A DNA stretch of 9,822 nucleotides, taken from the NCBI GenBank assembly GCA_023428515.1, contig JAEYXI010000213.1, positions 1 through 9,822 on the forward strand. Direction: 5' to 3'. The stretch comes from Pseudomonadota bacterium. GTDB taxonomy: Bacteria; Pseudomonadota; Alphaproteobacteria; Rhizobiales; Rhizobiaceae. The notes under the pieces are model-generated. The model saw only the letters and a list, made by a program, of their open reading frames with translations, did no database searches and was not told the origin of the DNA. Each line of letters opens with the position of its first letter. Positions within the stretch are counted from its first letter, which is position 1. A program made the position numbers and the translations under genes. Shown here in pieces: positions 6,031 through 9,822 of this stretch.

Positions 6031-7533
6031 CTACGGGGCCGGATAAATCCAGGCATAGCTGAAATGATAGAGGTCGCCCTCGCGCCCATAGTGATACGGC
6101 AGGGCGATATCCTGCACGTCGAGCGCATTGCCCATGCCGGCCTTGTCGAGCCATGACCGCATCCCGGCGTTCAACTCGGGGGCTGGCGCGCCGTCGCGCC
6201 GATTGCGCCACATGACGAGCACCGGATGCGTCGCATCGAACGCATGGGGCAGCGCAAAACGCGGGTAACCCGAGATGACCACCGGGATGTCGCCGGCATG
6301 AAGGCGCAAATTGCCGGCAAGCTGCTGGTCGCTCGCAAGGATGATGGACGGCCGGTCCCTGCCTGAAGCCAGGACGGCGTCGATGGCGGGGCCATAGGGT
6401 ACGTTCTGCTTGCCATAATCGCCCATGGCGCCGAGCACCGGCGCACGCGCGAAAAGCACGAGCGGCACCAGCACCATGATAGCGAGGACGATCGCGCCGA
6501 ACCTTCGCGAGGCGCCCTGAAACGTCGCACCGGACGCTTCGATCTTCGCGCAAAGATAGATCGGCAGCAGGAAAAAGAGCGGCACCAGCCAGCGATCCTT
6601 GACGTCGCTGGCGCCGCCGAACACCACCAGCAGGGCGAGCAAGACCAGGAAGATCGCGAACATGCGTCCGATCAGGCGGGTCCATTGGTTCGATGCAGAC
6701 CACGACGCGATCAGCGCGCGCCCGAAGGCGATCGCGAAGACGGCGAGCGTCGGCAGTATGTGCGCAAGGACCGCCCCCGCGAGGGACAGCAGGCCGCGGC
6801 CGATCTGGTCGAAACCGCGTCCGTCCGAACCGGCCGTCAGCTTCCCAACCGTGCGGCCGGTCGCCTCATTCAAATGGTCGAGGAACCACAAGGCATGCGG
6901 CGCGACGATCAGCGCGGCGACCAGAAGCGCCAGCAGGACGCGCGGATCGAAAAGCCGGGCGCGCAACTGGCGGTCGGGCAGCAAGGCGACGACCGCGGCA
7001 AGCGGCAGCAGGACGAAGTTGTATTTCGAGAGGATGCCTATGCCGAGCGCGACGCCTGCCAGGGCATAATCGAGCGCGCTGGGCCGTTGGACGGCGCGGA
7101 AGAAAAAGAAGACGAACATGCAGGCGGCGAATAGTACCGATATGGTATGCGTCAGGTCGCGCTGCGCCTCGTAGCCCACCTGCGGCAGGGTGATCAGGCC
7201 GAGCGTGGCAATGACGGCAAGAACCCGGTCGCGGATGACGAGCTGCGCGGTCAAGCCGACCAGGAGATAGCTCAGGAACAGCGTGAGGTTCTTGAGCAGG
7301 GAGACGGCGAGCACGCTGTCTCCGAGCAGCTGGACGACCCAGTATTGCACCCAGTTGTAGAAGGGCGGCTGCGTGTCGTAGCCGACCGAAAGCCATTGCG
7401 CGAAGAAGAGCTGCTGGCCCTCGTCCAGCTCGAGCGAGGCCGGGCTGGCGAGGCGCAGGATCACGTTGACTATGAAATAGGCCGCCAGCAGCACGTAGAC
7501 CGCGCCGCCATGCCGGGCCAGACGGTCGATCAC
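6031..7533 (-). CDS. GT39-family (ArnT/PMT_2-like) membrane glycosyltransferase
   Basis: 500-residue polytopic inner-membrane protein of the PMT_2/GT39-GT83 type. It has an N-terminal membrane segment (about 10-29), a first periplasmic loop with the catalytic-type Asp37-Glu38 pair (LELDEGQQ), the QPP motif (55-57) before the next segment, many further hydrophobic helices to about residue 370, and a soluble C-terminal region. Members move a sugar from a polyprenyl-phosphate donor onto lipid A, LPS core, another glycan or protein on the periplasmic side. Translation starts at GTG (7533-7531), overlapping the TGA of the upstream GT2 gene by 4 nt, with GGGAAAG just upstream; the two are surely coupled. 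The pairing resembles ArnC/ArnT and the rhizobial RgtE with RgtA-D galacturonosyl system. The sugar and acceptor cannot be read from sequence. Confidence 0.87.
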   Translation of the reverse strand: MIDRLARHGGAVYVLLAAYFIVNVILRLASPASLELDEGQQLFFAQWLSVGYDTQPPFYNWVQYWVVQLLGDSVLAVSLLKNLTLFLSYLLVGLTAQLVIRDRVLAVIATLGLITLPQVGYEAQRDLTHTISVLFAACMFVFFFFRAVQRPSALDYALAGVALGIGILSKYNFVLLPLAAVVALLPDRQLRARLFDPRVLLALLVAALIVAPHALWFLDHLNEATGRTVGKLTAGSDGRGFDQIGRGLLSLAGAVLAHILPTLAVFAIAFGRALIASWSASNQWTRLIGRMFAIFLVLLALLVVFGGASDVKDRWLVPLFFLLPIYLCAKIEASGATFQGASRRFGAIVLAIMVLVPLVLFARAPVLGAMGDYGKQNVPYGPAIDAVLASGRDRPSIILASDQQLAGNLRLHAGDIPVVISGYPRFALPHAFDATHPVLVMWRNRRDGAPAPELNAGMRSWLDKAGMGNALDVQDIALPYHYGREGDLYHFSYAWIYPAP

Positions 7534-8561
7534 TTACTTTCCCGTATGTAGACGCTGCGGACAAAATAGTTCCTCGTCTCGCCGTCGGGCCGCGCGAGTA
7601 TCTCCGCAAGGATGCCGGTGCTGATCATCTGCGCCGATGCGACGAAGAGCATGACCGCGACGATCAGCATCGGCCGCGTGCCGATATCCTCGCCGAGGAG
7701 GAACTTGACGCCGAAGAGATAGAGGAAGAGCAGCGCGCTGACGGCAGCGAAGCTCAGCCCGATGACGCCGAAGAAATGACCGGGCCGGTGCCGGAAGCTC
7801 ATGAAGAACACGACAGAGAGCAGGTCGAGGACGACGCGGAAGGTTCGCGATATGCCGTATTTCGACAGGCCGAACTGCCGTGCATGGTGGCTGACCACCA
7901 TCTCGTCGATGCGCGAGGTCGGCACCACGCTGGCGATGAGCGCCGGGATGAAGCGGTGCATGCCGCCCATGATCCGGACCTGTTTCAATATGCTGGTGCG
8001 GAAGAGCTTCAGCCCGCAGCCATAGTCGTGGACCCTGACGCCGGTGACCTTGCGTATGAGCACATTGGCGATGAAGGACGGGATGAGGCGCAGCACGAGG
8101 CCGTCCTGCCGGTCCTTGCGCCAGCCGCAGAGGAGATCGAGCTGGCGCTCCTCCAGCTTGGCGATCATGGCGGGGATGTCGGCCGGATCGTTCTGGAGAT
8201 CGCCGTCGAGCGTCGCAAGCAGGCGGCCGCGCGCCACGTCGATGCCGGCCTGGAGGGCTGCCGCCTGGCCGAAATTGCGCTGCAACTCGACGATCCTGAG
8301 GTCGAGGCCGTCGCGGGAGAATTCCTTGCGCGCATTGACAAGCGTGGCGTCCGTCGAGCCATCATCGACGATGATCAGTTCCCACGGCTTGCCAAAATCC
8401 TTGAGGGCGGCGCATACGCGCTCGACCAGCGGCGCGATGCTATGCTCCTCATTGTGGACCGGAACAAGGACTGAAAGCTCTATGTCGCTTTCGGCCTCGC
8501 TGGCGGAAAGCGGAAGGGGCTGGGATTGCAGCACGATATCTCCCCGGAATAAGTCCGGCAT
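7530..8561 (-). CDS. GT2-family polyprenyl-phosphate glycosyltransferase
   Basis: 343 residues: a cytoplasmic GT-A domain followed by two C-terminal membrane helices (about 263-288 and 296-322), the layout of ArnC, GtrB and related polyprenyl-phosphate sugar transferases. Motifs: SVLVPVHNEE (30-39), VDDGSTDAT (65-73), QRNFGQAAALQAGI (94-107), the metal-binding LDGDLQNDP (118-126) and YGCGLKLFR (180-188). It likely transfers a sugar from a nucleotide donor to undecaprenyl or dodecaprenyl phosphate on the cytoplasmic face, providing the lipid-linked donor for the GT39 enzyme encoded next. ATG 8561 has a poor Shine-Dalgarno. A GTG at 8534 is preceded by GGGGAG five bases upstream and may be the true start (334 residues); both retain the whole catalytic domain. 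It is divergent from the YbhN-like gene with 51 bp between. Confidence 0.9.
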   Translation of the reverse strand: MPDLFRGDIVLQSQPLPLSASEAESDIELSVLVPVHNEEHSIAPLVERVCAALKDFGKPWELIIVDDGSTDATLVNARKEFSRDGLDLRIVELQRNFGQAAALQAGIDVARGRLLATLDGDLQNDPADIPAMIAKLEERQLDLLCGWRKDRQDGLVLRLIPSFIANVLIRKVTGVRVHDYGCGLKLFRTSILKQVRIMGGMHRFIPALIASVVPTSRIDEMVVSHHARQFGLSKYGISRTFRVVLDLLSVVFFMSFRHRPGHFFGVIGLSFAAVSALLFLYLFGVKFLLGEDIGTRPMLIVAVMLFVASAQMISTGILAEILARPDGETRNYFVRSVYIRESK

Positions 8562-8612
8562 TGGGCGCCCTGTTACATGAGCAGCCTGTTTTAGACAATC
8601 GCGGGCGGCAGC

Positions 8613-9602
8613 ATGGCTGAGCAAGCAGGGAAACGGAACGGCATGGCAAGGAACCGTATCGCCTTGCTGACGGCGGCGCTGATCCTTCTCTATGCCGCCT
8701 TCGTGCAGTGGATCTGGGGCTGGCCGACGATCCTCTCCGCCTGGGCGGAAGTCGGCGCCTGGAACATCGTGCTGGCGCTGGCGCTTCTCGTCGGCACCTA
8801 TTTCGTGCGCGCCCATCGCATCAAGGACTATTTCCCGCGCGAGACCGCCGGACGCTTCCTGTGGCTGTTCCGGGTCACGCAGGTGCACAACCTGCTCAAC
8901 ATCATGCTGCCGCTCAGGACCGGCGAAACGAGTTTTCCGCTGCTCATGCGCTCGGAATTCGGTGTGCCGCTGGCGCACGGGACCTCGGCGCTGCTGGTGC
9001 TGAGGCTGCTCGACCTGCATGCGCTGCTGGCGGCGGCGGGCATCGGACTGGTCGCCGGCGCGGGTTACAGCCTGTGGGTGTGCGGTCTCTGGCTGGCCTT
9101 CCTGTTGTCGCCGCTCGCCGTTTTCCCTTTTCGCGATCCGGTGCTGGCGGCGGCTCGAAGGAAACTACCGGACCGGTTCGCGAAATTCGTCGACGAGGTC
9201 GATGACGGCATACCGCGCAACCTGCCGACCTTCATCCGGGCATGGGCGCTTACCGTGCTCAATTGGGGCGTCAAGGTGCTGGTGCTGGCCTGGGTGCTGG
9301 CGCTGATGGGGGTCGAGCCCATCGCGGCCTGCTTTGGCGGGGCGCTTGGCGGCGAGCTTTCTTCGGTGCTGCCGGTGCATGCGCCGGCCGGCGTCGGCAC
9401 TTATCCCGCGGGCATCGCCGCGGGTGCCGCCGCCTTCGGCGCCGACCGCGCCGCCGGTGCGGCAGCAATCCTTGCCAAGGCGAGCATCAATGCGCATCTG
9501 CTGGTGATCGTGTCGGCGTTGGTCGGTACCGGGGTTTCGCTTGTTCTTCCGGCCCTGGCGGGCCTGGGACGGCCAGAAAACCGGAAACGGCGGGGCGATT
9601 GA
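8613..9602 (+). CDS. YbhN/LPG-synthase-TM-type flippase-like membrane protein
   Basis: 329-residue polytopic membrane protein of the lysylphosphatidylglycerol synthase transmembrane/UPF0104 (YbhN) superfamily, without the cytoplasmic aminoacyl-transfer domain of MprF. About seven or eight hydrophobic helices span 15-35, 48-66, 125-148, 152-172, 208-235, 237-256 and 292-316. Family hallmarks are the HNLLNIMLPLRTGE segment (92-105, with Asn96, Leu-Pro, Arg102 and Gly-Glu) and the C-terminal PAGVGTYPAG (258-267). Members are thought to move lipids or lipid-linked intermediates across the inner membrane, but functions are mostly unproven. Its place beside a polyprenyl-phosphate sugar transferase and an ArnT-like enzyme suggests a part in flipping the lipid-linked sugar or in the same envelope modification; this is inference. 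ATG 8613 is the longest start. ATG 8643 (MARNRI) just before the first helix is a good alternative; neither has a strong Shine-Dalgarno. Confidence 0.82.
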   Translation: MAEQAGKRNGMARNRIALLTAALILLYAAFVQWIWGWPTILSAWAEVGAWNIVLALALLVGTYFVRAHRIKDYFPRETAGRFLWLFRVTQVHNLLNIMLPLRTGETSFPLLMRSEFGVPLAHGTSALLVLRLLDLHALLAAAGIGLVAGAGYSLWVCGLWLAFLLSPLAVFPFRDPVLAAARRKLPDRFAKFVDEVDDGIPRNLPTFIRAWALTVLNWGVKVLVLAWVLALMGVEPIAACFGGALGGELSSVLPVHAPAGVGTYPAGIAAGAAAFGADRAAGAAAILAKASINAHLLVIVSALVGTGVSLVLPALAGLGRPENRKRRGD

Positions 9603-9623
9603 GCGGGGATTGAGCCTGGCCGG

Positions 9624-9652
9624 TTGCACTTTCCGCCGCTCGCTGCTATGAG
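9624..9652 (+). promoter_or_regulatory. Candidate rpmI(-rplT) promoter
   Basis: TTGCAC (9624-9629), a 17-bp spacer and TATGAG (9647-9652) form a good housekeeping promoter 22 bp after the upstream stop codon. Transcription would start near 9659, giving a leader of about 105 nt before rpmI. Strong growth-linked expression is expected of a ribosomal protein gene. Confidence 0.6.
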
Positions 9653-9663
9653 CCTGCGTCCAT

Positions 9664-9693
9664 AACCGTCCGGCAGGGCATGCCGTGGCGGTT
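9664..9693 (+). promoter_or_regulatory. Long hairpin at the 5' end of the rpmI leader (attenuator or upstream terminator)
   Basis: Twelve pairs join 9664-9675 (AACCGTCCGGCA) with 9681-9693, one of them a G-T pair, with a single bulged T at 9686 and a 5-nt loop. Two more T follow the arm, so four T in a row end the structure. It can act as a weak terminator for the YbhN-like gene, as an attenuator for rpmI, or as a stabilising 5' hairpin. Confidence 0.5.
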
Positions 9694-9704
9694 TTCATGC
9701 TTCC

Positions 9705-9749
9705 GGGCTTTGGTCGGCTTGGAAACAACAACAGGGGCGGCAAAGCCCC
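9705..9749 (+). promoter_or_regulatory. Mutually exclusive pairings just before the rpmI Shine-Dalgarno
   Basis: GGGCTTTG (9705-9712) is perfectly complementary to CAAAGCCC (9741-9748). The latter also contributes to a short local hairpin, GGGGC (9734-9738) with GCCCC (9745-9749). Both cannot form together. The shared arm ends three bases before the AAGGAG Shine-Dalgarno (9752-9757). This is a plausible translational switch, for instance for ribosomal-protein autoregulation, but only complementarity is seen here. Confidence 0.4.
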
Positions 9750-9765
9750 GCAAGGAGTAAGCAAA

Positions 9766-9822
9766 ATGCCCAAGATGAAGACCAAATCGGCCGCCAAGAA
9801 GCGGTTCAAGATCACAGCCACT
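9766..9822 (+). CDS. rpmI: 50S ribosomal protein L35, first 19 codons, cut by window edge
   Basis: The visible N-terminus MPKMKTKSAAKKRFKITAT is the highly conserved start of bacterial L35, a small basic protein of the large subunit (about 65 residues in the family). AAGGAG (9752-9757) is 8 nt before the ATG. rplT (L20) normally follows and probably lies beyond the window. It has its own promoter and structured leader and is not joined to infC. Confidence 0.96.
   Translation, partial: MPKMKTKSAAKKRFKITAT

Noticed and set aside
5147..6703. Long minus-strand open frame (518 codons)
   Set aside because: It is antisense to infC and the ICMT-like gene and out of frame with the GT39 gene; Arg/His/Asp-rich composition is typical of shadow frames in G+C-rich DNA.
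9597..9616. Direct repeat GATTGAGC around the stop of the YbhN-like gene
   Set aside because: Two short copies only, no further periodicity, no link to any mobile element; most likely chance.
1..9822. CRISPR, insertion sequence, phage, toxin-antitoxin or tRNA features
   Set aside because: No repeat arrays, terminal inverted repeats with a transposase, integrase or cloverleaf-like sequence was seen; the window is densely packed with ordinary chromosomal genes.

Overview
This G+C-rich window looks like alphaproteobacterial chromosome, most likely Rhizobiales of the Mesorhizobium/Phyllobacteriaceae type. The reasons are the protein sequences, the inositol-catabolism gene order, an infC that starts at ATT, and a G/C-rich intergenic palindrome of a kind common in Mesorhizobium. 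The genus is an inference; no rRNA or tRNA gene is present.

Left part (1-4664): part of a myo-inositol catabolic locus. The 5' two-thirds or so of an iolC-type kinase runs leftward off the edge. Divergent from it is a probable two-gene operon: idhA (inositol 2-dehydrogenase) and an SDR oxidoreductase. A 10-bp-stem palindrome separates the SDR gene from the convergent gene iolR, which encodes an RpiR-family repressor. Divergent from iolR is a second Gfo/Idh/MocA dehydrogenase, in an iolY-like position. Both divergent intergenic regions carry sites resembling GGAA-N6-TTCC, the IolR operator known from Sinorhizobium meliloti. In each region two sites lie exactly 30 bp centre to centre. In the iolC/idhA gap the two sites flank a palindromic pair of back-to-back -35 boxes symmetrically.

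Middle (4665-6013): infC (translation initiation factor IF3) with its own promoter, a strong Shine-Dalgarno sequence and an ATT start codon. Its stop codon sits in the loop of a G+C-rich hairpin. An isoprenylcysteine-methyltransferase-like membrane protein gene follows closely.

Right part (6031-9602): three membrane genes for cell-envelope glycan work. A GT2 polyprenyl-phosphate glycosyltransferase and a GT39/ArnT-like glycosyltransferase overlap by 4 nt on the minus strand. A YbhN/flippase-like membrane protein is divergent from them. The layout resembles lipid-linked sugar donor synthesis followed by periplasmic transfer, as in the ArnC/ArnT or rhizobial RgtE/RgtA-D systems.

End (9603-9822): a good promoter and a leader of about 105 nt with competing hairpins precede the first 19 codons of rpmI (ribosomal protein L35). 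infC and rpmI, contiguous in many bacteria, are therefore split here by about 4.4 kb and separately controlled. No CRISPR array, insertion sequence, phage gene or clearly new defence or mobile system was found. The most interesting material is regulatory: the paired inositol operators and the rpmI leader.
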